A stretch of 8,392 nucleotides of DNA from Phycisphaerales bacterium. GTDB taxonomy: Bacteria > Planctomycetota > Phycisphaerae > Sedimentisphaerales > Anaerohalosphaeraceae. Within the stretch, counting starts at the first letter, position 1. Each line of letters begins with the position of its first letter. Both the position numbers and the translations under genes were made by a program. The notes beneath the pieces were generated by a model that was given only the letters and a program-made list of their open reading frames with translations, ran no database searches and had not been told where the DNA came from. Of the stretch, positions 1 to 6,580 are shown one piece after another. The stretch lies in NCBI GenBank assembly GCA_011053245.1, contig DRGS01000120.1:1-8392 (forward strand), written 5' to 3'.

Positions 1-2396
1 GAAGGTTCCACATACTTCATCACATATTCTTTGATGAATTTCAGACCATGTTGCGGCACGTCGAGTGTGTCGATAAGTTTGTCTGCTATTTCGATGTCGG
101 CCCTGAGTCCGATCATGATGATCCTGTTGGTTCTGTCGTCGGTATCGAGATAGATACCCTCTGCTACCGGAGCGGTGCCTTTGGCTTTGGCCGTGGCGGC
201 AGCCCTTTTCTTGGCAGCAGCAGCTTTGGCCGCGGCGGCGCGTTTCTGTGCGGATGTCAGCGGTCTTGTTGATGTGGTCTTGGCCGCTGTTGTGGTGACG
301 CTAACCGTTACAGAAATGGCGCCGATCTGTTTTGCAAGGATACTGATTTTCGCAGCTATCTCGCTGGCGACAAGGTATTCGATCTGCCTTGTTTTGAAAA
401 CACGAGGCTCGCCGGAAACGTCAATATCTATCATCTTGATGAGTTCTTCTATACGCTTCATTCGGTAAGCATAGCCGGTTACCATAATAGTTTTGGTTTC
501 GGGGATTGCCTGAAAGGTTGTGCCTAATTGCATCGCTTTGAGCATATTCTGAACGGTTGTGGTATCTGTGTGCTTTAGTCGGATAATGGTAGTTACTATC
601 GTATCGCCGGGTTGGATCGGCTTACTAACATCGCGAATAGCCGGATCGTATTTCAAAGCTTCAGCGACAGGAACAATATTTACGAGATTGCCGTGACGAA
701 CCATGATAAAACCCTTGCTCTTGAGAACACTTTCGAGCAGGTCGTACATGTCCCTTACCTTTATCTTACCATCATGGATCTTTAGCATGAAATCGCCTTT
801 GATCTGAATGGGATTGTAAACGTAATTGAGCTTAAGTTGTTTGCCGATAAGTTCGATCAGTTCAAGAATGGTAACTTTTTCCGGCAGCGTTACCGTAAGC
901 TCAAGTTCTTCTTCGCTGCCGGGCAATTCTACATGGCCCGTTTTACCGTCAATAGTCGGGATATACTGCTGGGGTATTTCTTCCTTTGGTTTTGTAAAAT
1001 CTATTTCCTCTCCACGCGCTGTAGGGACCGCGGGTGTTGTCTTTTCGGGTTCTTCCTGAACTTTGGGCATCTCCTTTTCCAGCTTACGAGCCGGCTTCTT
1101 TTCCGGTCTTTTGGCTGCCGGTGTGGGCTTGGGACTTTCATCTGCCGGTTCTTCGGCGACGTCAACCGGCTCTGGCGTTTCCTTTACAGGTTCTTGCACC
1201 TGTTCTTTGGCTGCAAGCATCTTCAAGGCTTTCAAGAGTGCGTCCTGAGCGGATTCTTCCTCTGCTTCCGGCACAACATCCGGTTCCACCTTTGCCGCTG
1301 GAGTTGGTTCAACAACCGGCTCCGCAGTTGGAATTATTACAGGTTCAACCATCACTTCCGGCTTAGGAGCAGGTTCCGGTTTGGCAATTACCGGCTTAGC
1401 TTCTGGTTTAGCGATTATCGGTTCGACCTTGATCGGTTCAACTGCTATCACTTCCGGTATAGCTTCAGGTTCTGGTTCAGCAACCACCGATTCAACCTCC
1501 GGGACAGGTTCAGGTTTTACTTCTACCTGTGGCTTGCCCGTGGCAATGATCGGCTCGGGAGCATTCTCTTCAGCTTCAGCAAGCGATCGAAACAGCTCGT
1601 CGGAGAAAAAATCACTCTCCTCTTCGACAGCGCCCTCGGCGACAGGTTCTACCGGGATCGCTTCCGGTTCCTTTTGCTCAAGGGGTTCTACAAGCCCTTG
1701 CGTTTCAACCGGCAGGGTCTTTTCCCGTTTCGGAGTAACTGCGCCCTTTGATTCTTCAAGGACTTCAAGCAATTCGTCAAGTGAAATTTCTGTTACCGAT
1801 GTTTCCGGTTGCCTGTCCTGGATGACGGCAGCTTCCTCTGGAATGTTTTGGAGCCGCTTAACCGTAGCCGTTATCGGTATGATCATCTCTTTGGGCGCAA
1901 TGACAACGAGGTCAAAATTATGCATATCAAGAATTACTTTGGGTTTTTCTGTCTTGGAAGGAGGTACCTCAAAAGTCCCTATAGATACATTACCGAGTAT
2001 TTGTTCGATCTCCCCATTGGTCGCCAGATACTTGGGATTCGGTGCAGAGAGGATCGTAGCAACAACATAGGGTTGCTCGGAGTCTGCTACCTTTAACAGG
2101 CTCGAAGCCTTCAGCAAGTCGGTAGAACTCTCTGATGTTACGATAAGTGCATTGTGCGGAAGCAGGTTAATGTCACGGCCAAGATTGAGCTGCTGGAGCA
2201 TCTTTCGGGCATCGTCCGAGGAGATATTCTTGAGTCGGCGCACCATATTACGAAGAACAGGCTGCTTTGAACTTTGCGCTGCGATCGAAAGGGAGATACA
2301 AAAAACGAATACACTGATAAGGCAAAGGAAAACGACACATACCTTCCACATCCTTTTATGGTGATCGCTGCATCCAGATTGCATTTTTTGCTTCAT
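1..2396 (-). CDS. gspD: GspD-like type II secretion secretin (N-terminal 798 residues; C-terminus off the window)
   Basis: Secretins form the outer-membrane channel of type II secretion. My translation is open from the ATG at 2396 to the window edge. Residues about 17-40 are a hydrophobic signal segment ending SIAAQ, with no lipobox. Residues 45-108 resemble a secretin ring-building (N1-like) domain, with ALIVTS followed by a LLKVAD helix. Residues about 190-490 are a Pro/Glu/Val-rich linker. Residues about 498-577 match the N0/STN domain (VTILELIELIGKQLKLNYVY), 598-660 match N1 (IIRLKHTDTTTVQNML), and 665-780 match N2 (TDDRTNRIIMIG) with an Ala/Lys insert. The N3 and beta-barrel gate domains lie beyond the edge. 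Later in-frame ATGs at 2384 and 2351 are possible starts; no Shine-Dalgarno site is convincing for any of them. GspC lies directly upstream, which supports GspD over a type IV pilus PilQ, as does the absence of an evident AMIN domain. The family call is firm; the exact subtype is less so. Confidence 0.85.
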   Translation of the reverse strand, partial: MKQKMQSGCSDHHKRMWKVCVVFLCLISVFVFCISLSIAAQSSKQPVLRNMVRRLKNISSDDARKMLQQLNLGRDINLLPHNALIVTSESSTDLLKASSLLKVADSEQPYVVATILSAPNPKYLATNGEIEQILGNVSIGTFEVPPSKTEKPKVILDMHNFDLVVIAPKEMIIPITATVKRLQNIPEEAAVIQDRQPETSVTEISLDELLEVLEESKGAVTPKREKTLPVETQGLVEPLEQKEPEAIPVEPVAEGAVEEESDFFSDELFRSLAEAEENAPEPIIATGKPQVEVKPEPVPEVESVVAEPEPEAIPEVIAVEPIKVEPIIAKPEAKPVIAKPEPAPKPEVMVEPVIIPTAEPVVEPTPAAKVEPDVVPEAEEESAQDALLKALKMLAAKEQVQEPVKETPEPVDVAEEPADESPKPTPAAKRPEKKPARKLEKEMPKVQEEPEKTTPAVPTARGEEIDFTKPKEEIPQQYIPTIDGKTGHVELPGSEEELELTVTLPEKVTILELIELIGKQLKLNYVYNPIQIKGDFMLKIHDGKIKVRDMYDLLESVLKSKGFIMVRHGNLVNIVPVAEALKYDPAIRDVSKPIQPGDTIVTTIIRLKHTDTTTVQNMLKAMQLGTTFQAIPETKTIMVTGYAYRMKRIEELIKMIDIDVSGEPRVFKTRQIEYLVASEIAAKISILAKQIGAISVTVSVTTTAAKTTSTRPLTSAQKRAAAAKAAAAKKRAAATAKAKGTAPVAEGIYLDTDDRTNRIIMIGLRADIEIADKLIDTLDVPQHGLKFIKEYVMKYVEP
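162..290 (-). other. Ala/Lys-rich insertion within the secretin N2 domain
   Basis: Residues about 703-745 of the secretin interrupt the N2 ring-building fold between its strand around SVTVSV (residues 695-700) and the strand at GIYLDTDDRTNRIIMIG. The insert begins with a Thr-rich stretch and continues into an Ala/Lys/Arg run (QKRAAAAKAAAAKKRAAA, 717-734) that should be strongly helical and positively charged. Insertions at this loop are known in secretin N domains. The DNA here is locally more GC-rich than the surrounding gene because of GCC/GCG/GCT alanine codons. Confidence 0.6.
927..1829 (-). repeat. Low-complexity Pro/Glu/Val linker coding region inside the secretin gene
   Basis: This stretch encodes roughly residues 190-490 of the secretin. 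It is dominated by irregular short units such as KPEP, VEPI, AKPEAKP and EPVVEP. The codons GAA, CCG, GTT and GCT recur, so the DNA is itself quasi-repetitive (many GGTTC/CCGG-type words on the plus strand). It is probably a disordered, acidic periplasmic spacer. A short amphipathic stretch near residues 383-399 (AQDALLKALKMLAAKEQ) breaks the low complexity and could be a helix. The repeat-like composition also leaves long antisense frames open, and these are not genes. Confidence 0.75.
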
Positions 2397-2487
2397 ATTA
2401 AGTTTATCCCGTAAGAAATATATTCATCTGACACAAGAGTCGGCATGATAACAGAGTTCTGCCAAGAGTTACATATAATAAGACAAT

Positions 2488-2513
2488 AAAAAACGTGATA
2501 AGTTCCGTTTTTT
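2488..2513 (-). terminator. Weak AT-rich inverted repeat between gspC and gspD, possible terminator or attenuator
   Basis: AAAAAACG (2488-2495) and CGTTTTTT (2506-2513) pair perfectly over 8 bp around a 10-nt loop. The U-tract lies within the stem and there are only two G-C pairs, so the hairpin would be weak on either strand. It begins 54 bases downstream of the gspC stop codon. It may trim gspC transcripts or be a chance AT-rich palindrome. The rest of the 171-base gap (2397-2567) is AT-rich with no supported gene; a TATCAT-like -10 for gspD can be found on the minus strand, but without a good -35. Confidence 0.25.
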
Positions 2514-2567
2514 TAGACTTTTACGTTAAAATTTCATTCATTTTGGATTACTGGTTAGTGACCTGAA

Positions 2568-3629
2568 TTATTTCTTTGTTTTTTCTTCTTTTTTTGCTTT
2601 GCTTTCCTTTTTTTCTACTTCGCTTTTGTCCTTTTCAAGGCTATCCAAAAGCTTCTGCCATACCTCCATATCATTTCCTGTACCGCCTCCTCTCTTTGGC
2701 CTGCCCATAATGTCTTTGATCCCCGAGATGCTTTTGTCAATAGATGCTTTCCTTTCCTCGGGCGTCTCGGGTTTAGCTTTGGGCCTGGGTGTCGGCGAAC
2801 GGCTGGTGACGCGTCGGCTCGAAATACGCCTTGCCGTAGTTGCCGCCGCCGGTGTTGTCCCGCGCCTGATCGCGGTTGTCGAAGCCGGTTTTGGCGCGCG
2901 TCTGGTCGCAGTTACCGACATAGGTCTTGGTATAGAGCGGCCTTCACTGCGAACAACGGCCGGATTGGGTTCCACTAAAGTCGTCTTTGGGGCAGGGCGA
3001 ATGGTTTGCGCCACCGGTGCAGGCACGGATATGACTGCCTGCTGGTCACTTTTTAACAGGGATCGAATTCTGGAAACGACTTTAGGTACGGAAATCTCGC
3101 TGTTTTCCTGCCCATCCTTATACAGAACTATGCTCCCGTCCTTTATTTCATGGATAACAAGATGCCCTACCATCTCGCCCTGACGGAACCACTTTTTGCC
3201 CTTGGAAGTCAGGTTCAAAAGAGCAAGGGATTTTTCGGGCCGATCATCATACCGGCAGGTGGCAACAAGCTTAAACTTCACATTTACCACTGGAACTTTC
3301 TTAGGCGGTGGCGGAGGTGCCTTTTTGCGTGCAGTTCTTGACGCAGACGACCTGGGCGCAGTGACCCTGGGCTTGGGCGCAGGTCTCGCTGCTGGTGGAG
3401 GGTCTATTCTCAGAGCAAAAGCCAGAGCCTCCTTGACAAGAGGAGAAGCCGAGCCCTGTTGCCCCTCAGAAGGCTTTGCGAGTTCGCGAAAACTCTCAAC
3501 AGCACCGGGCAAACGGAGGTACTTTTCGATACCCACATCCCCCCTAAAGCCGAAGATAACGAGCGTAACCACAACCGCCAGAGCCGCAACCGCAACCAAT
3601 ATGCTTGTAATTCTAAGAGTTTTGAGCAT
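2568..3629 (-). CDS. gspC: GspC-like type II secretion inner-membrane protein
   Basis: GspC anchors in the inner membrane and contacts the N0 domain of the secretin through its homology region (HR). With the start at 3629 the protein has 353 residues. Residues 6-28 are a single transmembrane helix after a short basic N-terminus. Residues 70-112 are Pro/Ala/Lys-rich. Residues about 114-182 look like the HR beta-domain: VKFKLVATCRYDDRPEKSLA, then FRQGEMVGHLVIHEIKDGSIVLYKDG, matching the GspC pattern of a paired strand, G-(E/D), I, D-G-x-I-V-L and G. No PDZ domain is visible; residues 203-290 are Arg/Thr/Pro-rich and 321-353 are Lys/Glu-rich, possibly coiled. I chose the ATG at 3629 because GGAG (3640-3643) lies 10 bases upstream; an in-frame GTG at 3662 would add 11 residues. 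The secretin gene follows. A PilP-like protein is the main alternative, but PilP is normally a lipoprotein. Confidence 0.75.
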   Translation of the reverse strand: MLKTLRITSILVAVAALAVVVTLVIFGFRGDVGIEKYLRLPGAVESFRELAKPSEGQQGSASPLVKEALAFALRIDPPPAARPAPKPRVTAPRSSASRTARKKAPPPPPKKVPVVNVKFKLVATCRYDDRPEKSLALLNLTSKGKKWFRQGEMVGHLVIHEIKDGSIVLYKDGQENSEISVPKVVSRIRSLLKSDQQAVISVPAPVAQTIRPAPKTTLVEPNPAVVRSEGRSIPRPMSVTATRRAPKPASTTAIRRGTTPAAATTARRISSRRVTSRSPTPRPKAKPETPEERKASIDKSISGIKDIMGRPKRGGGTGNDMEVWQKLLDSLEKDKSEVEKKESKAKKEEKTKK

Positions 3630-3639
3630 CTTTATGAAA

Positions 3640-3643
3640 CTCC
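3640..3643 (-). promoter_or_regulatory. Ribosome binding site deciding the gspC start
   Basis: GGAG on the minus strand lies 10 bases before the ATG at 3629. The alternative GTG at 3662 has only AGGG at a spacing of 3 bases, which is too close, so the ATG is preferred. Confidence 0.45.
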
Positions 3644-3746
3644 ATATCCATACGCCACTCACCAGCCCTGAATAATTTCAAATGTTAATTTGTGGCCGAT
3701 GTATTTTGCACTTTAAAATCGCCTGACATCATAGTAATATCGGACC

Positions 3747-3767
3747 TTTAAGCCCATTCTGCTTAAA
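3747..3767. repeat. Perfect 7-bp inverted repeat upstream of gspC
   Basis: TTTAAGC (3747-3753), a 7-base spacer, then GCTTAAA (3761-3767). It lies about 60 bases downstream of the cytochrome lipoprotein stop and about 120 bases upstream of the gspC start. No U-run follows on either strand, so it is not a textbook intrinsic terminator. It could be an operator, an mRNA-stabilising hairpin or chance. The rest of the gap (3630-3826) shows nothing else I can support, apart from a tandem TTTTTACG pair near 3786-3801. Confidence 0.35.
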
Positions 3768-3826
3768 ATTTAGATTATTTAGGCAGTTTTTACGTTTTTA
3801 CGATCCATCCGCCCGAAGAACTACTA

Positions 3827-5200
3827 TTATTTGACATTTTTGTTTGCTTCTGGTTCCATCCAGTGGATGATTTTTTTGAAATACCCATCCTTATCGGCTC
3901 CATATCCAGGGCTGTGTTCGGGGGTATGACAGTCGTTACAACCAAATTTAGGACTTACTAACCCTACTACATCGTTCCCGCTTAAAGCCGCTTCAATGTG
4001 TCTTGAACCCGGTCCATGGCAGATCTCACAACCAACATCTCTTAGACCCTTATCGCTGCTTTCGTTCACGAAACCGGATTCATATTTGAGACCGACCACA
4101 TGGCACTCAACACATTCAGGATCATACTGTGATCCAACCTCTACGAGTGTCTGATAGGCGTGGGCATGCTTCTTTATTGACCATTTATCATATTCGTACC
4201 CGTGGCAAAGCTGACAAGCATCAGAGCCTGCATAATTAAGACCCTCGGCCAGCGGGATCTTCGGCAACTCCTCGAGAAGGTTATAATCCTTGAGCATCTG
4301 CTGGTAATTACCGTAGAGTTCAACCAACTCCGCCGTCACAGGGAGTGTTTCATCAACTGCGATTGCTGTGTAGCTGAGGTTGACCGAATCACCTTTGCTA
4401 ATGCCAACTGTGAGTTCCCCAAGATATTTCCCAAAACGACCTACGGTTATCACCAGCAACCCGTTCTTGCCCGTAGAGAGAACTTCCGGTTCATCGGCCT
4501 CGGGGGAACACACAATTACATCAACGATATTCATTGCTTCAATAGCTGTAAGAATATCGCTGTCATCGGAACAGTCAAGATTTTCGGCGATGAGTATGTT
4601 CAGTCTTAGTTGTTCTGTCGCGTCAGAAAAAATGTTTTTGAGGTTGTCAATATCTAAGGACTCAGCGTCAATGGCAACCGCATTCACCCGCATCTTTCGG
4701 CCCGCAACTTGTACATCCCGGGCAAATATCGAAGGGATAGCCGCATCGGAAGCGGTAACCACTTTGAAGATGTTATCTTCGAGTAAGCCGATATCTCTTG
4801 CAAGAGTTAAGTCGATACTGCTCAAATTCACTGCGTCATAATCGAGCAACGTCAAAGCCTCAAAGATCATGCTCAGTTTTATAGAGTCCTGTTGCGAGTC
4901 GCCACCGAGAAGTTTTCCTGTATCGATAACCAGTTTTTTGTTTTCAGGAACTCGATTAAATATGGCCGCTCGCCTATCGAATCCTCCAAGTTGCCCGGTA
5001 GAGCAGCCGCAGGGCTTAAGCGTACCGAGAGTGTTGCCGGTAAGAAATAACGTCAAGGTCTCTTCGGGATTTCTACGCGAGATAACAGGTGGATCGGGAA
5101 CTTTTTGCAAAGAGTCGGCAACCATATCCGGCTTGCAGCTTACCAATAAGCACGCAACAGATAATGCGCCGAAAAAGACATAGCTTGCCAGCGATTTCAT
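3827..5200 (-). CDS. Lipoprotein: degenerate 5'-nucleotidase-like domain fused to a four-heme c554-type cytochrome domain
   Basis: A 457-residue predicted exported redox lipoprotein. Residues 1-22 form a lipoprotein signal with lipobox LLVSC and lipidated Cys22. Residues about 47-290 follow the layout of UshA/5'-nucleotidase metallophosphatases (LTLFLTGNTLG, then VIDTGKLLGGD, then LLDYDAVNLSSIDL). The usual ligand motifs TNDxHG, D-x-G-D and GNHEFD are altered, so hydrolase activity is unlikely. In the first loop is LKPCGCSTGQLGGFDRRAA, with C64 and C66 and a GG-x-x-RR motif. Residues about 325-430 carry four CxxCH heme sites, at C329, C363, C391 and C421; His345, His347, His401, His429 and His446 are candidate distal ligands. 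The pattern fits the cytochrome c554/c' superfamily. The heme domain should sit in the periplasm, tethered to a membrane. The electron partner is unknown. It starts 27 bases after the DUF1573 gene, with GGGGAG 8 bases before the ATG, which indicates co-transcription. Confidence 0.85.
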   Translation of the reverse strand: MKSLASYVFFGALSVACLLVSCKPDMVADSLQKVPDPPVISRRNPEETLTLFLTGNTLGTLKPCGCSTGQLGGFDRRAAIFNRVPENKKLVIDTGKLLGGDSQQDSIKLSMIFEALTLLDYDAVNLSSIDLTLARDIGLLEDNIFKVVTASDAAIPSIFARDVQVAGRKMRVNAVAIDAESLDIDNLKNIFSDATEQLRLNILIAENLDCSDDSDILTAIEAMNIVDVIVCSPEADEPEVLSTGKNGLLVITVGRFGKYLGELTVGISKGDSVNLSYTAIAVDETLPVTAELVELYGNYQQMLKDYNLLEELPKIPLAEGLNYAGSDACQLCHGYEYDKWSIKKHAHAYQTLVEVGSQYDPECVECHVVGLKYESGFVNESSDKGLRDVGCEICHGPGSRHIEAALSGNDVVGLVSPKFGCNDCHTPEHSPGYGADKDGYFKKIIHWMEPEANKNVK

Positions 5201-5208
5201 TGTCGTTT

Positions 5209-5214
5209 CTCCCC
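5209..5214 (-). promoter_or_regulatory. Strong ribosome binding site for the cytochrome lipoprotein gene
   Basis: GGGGAG on the minus strand ends 8 bases before the ATG at 5200, inside the 27-base gap after the DUF1573 stop. It supports this start and independent translation within an operon. Confidence 0.7.
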
Positions 5215-5227
5215 AAAGCCGATAGGT

Positions 5228-6337
5228 TTATTTGGAATTCAAATATTTTTTATCATACCAGCCGCTACACCGAATAGTCAACTCGTCGCCATCTTTGATC
5301 TTGATCTTCATGGTGTCGGTAAAGAATCTTTTCTTGCCAGTGATCGGAGGAACACTTACCTGGATTTTCAGCTTGATATGCTTACCTTCTTTTTCCTCGC
5401 CAATAACCTTCATAAGATTCTTTTGAGAAGTACTCTTTTCTATCTCAAAAGATTCACCGTAATTGCTTGTGACCCAAACCTCCTTAATAACTTTTGTGTC
5501 AGGCTGGGCATCTCGAAGATTAAATGTCGGCCTGTTTATGCTAAACCTTGTAAGCGTCCCGAACGTTACGGTTATAGATGGAGTATCGGGATGGGTCGTT
5601 CCGATCTGGATGGTGCCTCTGGAGGTTTTGGCTAATTTCGTCAGGTCTACTTTCGGATTCAGAATATGCTCGACGGCCTTGTACCCTGGATCAAAATCTG
5701 CTGTGATGGAATTGCCCGTTGCCCTGAAACTCTTTATAGCAAACAGGGTGCCGTCTTTGCTCTTTACAGTTATAGGTTCTGCACCGGTATCTTTCTCATT
5801 GATCTTGAGGTTTAATTTCTTGGGGCTTGCAGTGACCTTAACTTCTATGAAAGCCTTTATTGTGAGTTTGAACTGCGGGGTCACGGTGTCATTACTTTGA
5901 ATGTACATGGATTTTTTAACGGCACCGGGCGTACTGTTAGGACTGTAGCTAATTGTAATAGTTCCGGATTCACCTGGCGCATACTCCTTCTTTTTTAATT
6001 CGGGTACGGTACAGCCACATATGGCTTTGACCTTGGAAATGATCAAAGTACCGGTACCAACATTACTGAAAGCAAAGGTTGCTGTTTGACGCTTTTTGGG
6101 AGCAATTTTGCCAAAATCGTGGACTGGTTCTTTGACCTCGATCTTCGCTTGCACCTTAGTTGGCTGCTTAGGGGCCGTTTGAGATTTTTCGACCTTGGCA
6201 ACTTCGGGTTTTGTCGCTTCAACTTTAGCTGTTTTGGCCGACGGAACAATTTTTGCCTGCTCTTCCTGACAGCCGAACATAAAGGCTATAACGATTGTAA
6301 GGGTTATGGTGGTCAGGACAGTCTTAATAGTTTTCAT
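5228..6337 (-). CDS. DUF1573-domain lipoprotein, three beta-sandwich-like modules
   Basis: The function of DUF1573 proteins is not established; they are exported Ig-like (ASH/MSP-related) proteins common in Bacteroidota and Planctomycetota. With the start at 6337 the protein has 369 residues. Residues 1-23 are a lipoprotein signal (TIVIAFMFGC, lipidated Cys23). Residues 24-66 are a Lys/Ala/Pro linker. Residues about 67-165 match DUF1573: VHDFGKIAPKKRQTATFAF, then GTLIISKVKAICGCT with the hallmark CGCT at 107-110, then APGESGTITISY. Residues about 170-265 and 266-360 look like two further beta-rich modules that lack the Cys pair. An in-frame ATG at 6376 would add 13 residues, but it has no Shine-Dalgarno and would put a charged stretch before the signal; GAG shortly before 6337 fits better. 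It is the first gene of a probable operon with the cytochrome lipoprotein and has a good promoter upstream. The family call is firm; the role is unknown. Confidence 0.85.
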   Translation of the reverse strand: MKTIKTVLTTITLTIVIAFMFGCQEEQAKIVPSAKTAKVEATKPEVAKVEKSQTAPKQPTKVQAKIEVKEPVHDFGKIAPKKRQTATFAFSNVGTGTLIISKVKAICGCTVPELKKKEYAPGESGTITISYSPNSTPGAVKKSMYIQSNDTVTPQFKLTIKAFIEVKVTASPKKLNLKINEKDTGAEPITVKSKDGTLFAIKSFRATGNSITADFDPGYKAVEHILNPKVDLTKLAKTSRGTIQIGTTHPDTPSITVTFGTLTRFSINRPTFNLRDAQPDTKVIKEVWVTSNYGESFEIEKSTSQKNLMKVIGEEKEGKHIKLKIQVSVPPITGKKRFFTDTMKIKIKDGDELTIRCSGWYDKKYLNSK

Positions 6338-6394
6338 GGTTTCTCGCTTATATTTAAGTTCTTTACAATAAAACATAACATATTATCGGAAGAC

Positions 6395-6423
6395 AGTTTA
6401 GCAAATCGCCCCATTATTGTCAA
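6395..6423 (-). promoter_or_regulatory. Sigma70-like promoter for the DUF1573-cytochrome operon
   Basis: On the minus strand a perfect TTGACA (6418-6423) is followed by exactly 17 bases and TAAACT (6395-6400, 4 of 6 matches to TATAAT). Transcription would start near 6388, giving a leader of about 50 bases before the ATG at 6337. Confidence 0.6.
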
Positions 6424-6435
6424 CCGGAAACCGGA
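6422..6435. repeat. Tandem AACCGGA pair abutting the -35 element
   Basis: Two directly adjacent copies of AACCGGA (6422-6428 and 6429-6435), each containing the palindrome CCGG, overlap the edge of the TTGACA box. This is a possible regulator site, but it is short enough to be chance. Confidence 0.3.
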
Positions 6436-6518
6436 ATTTCAAATAATGCTTACATGTCCTCAGTTCGGCCAATTTCAGTTATAGCTTTACATAGCCGATA
6501 CTTATGATTAGAATCAGC

Positions 6519-6547
6519 TTGTGTACTACGTTTTTTTGGGCTATCAG
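6519..6547 (+). promoter_or_regulatory. Weak candidate promoter for the glycosyltransferase genes
   Basis: TTGTGT (6519-6524), a 17-base spacer including a run of seven T, then TATCAG (6542-6547). The match is only partial (3 of 6 and 4 of 6), but position and spacing suit a start shortly upstream of the gene at 6581. Confidence 0.3.
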
Positions 6548-6571
6548 TTTGATTTTTAATATTTTAATTAT

Positions 6572-6576
6572 GGAGA
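6572..6576 (+). promoter_or_regulatory. Ribosome binding site of the GT2 gene
   Basis: GGAGA ends 4 bases before the ATG at 6581. The spacing is slightly short but acceptable, and no other upstream start is available close by in this frame. Confidence 0.5.
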
Positions 6577-6580
6577 CGGC

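Noticed and set aside
162..290. GC-rich Ala-codon run considered as a repeat array or foreign insert
   Set aside because: It is in frame with the secretin, has no flanking repeats and is explained by an Ala/Lys-rich protein insert.
837..1751. A 304-codon open frame on the plus strand opposite the secretin linker
   Set aside because: It mirrors the Pro/Glu/Val codons of the secretin, is rich in Phe/Arg/Ser/Asn without domain logic, and the minus frame has clear secretin domains on both sides.
1381..2070. A 229-codon Ser/Thr/Gly-rich open frame on the plus strand
   Set aside because: Its composition is the antisense reflection of the linker codons, it has no ribosome binding site and it matches no recognisable fold.
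2599..3183. A 194-codon open frame on the plus strand opposite gspC
   Set aside because: It is antisense to the transmembrane/HR protein and explained by that gene's Arg/Pro/Thr-rich codons.
3786..3801. Tandem TTTTTACG pair, with similar TACGTTTT words near 2519 and 6526
   Set aside because: The words are short and AT-rich and their spacing to genes is not consistent, so a shared regulatory motif is not supported.
6446..6484. A 12-codon potential leader peptide on the plus strand in the divergent region
   Set aside because: There is no Shine-Dalgarno site, no regulatory codon run and no adjacent attenuator hairpin.
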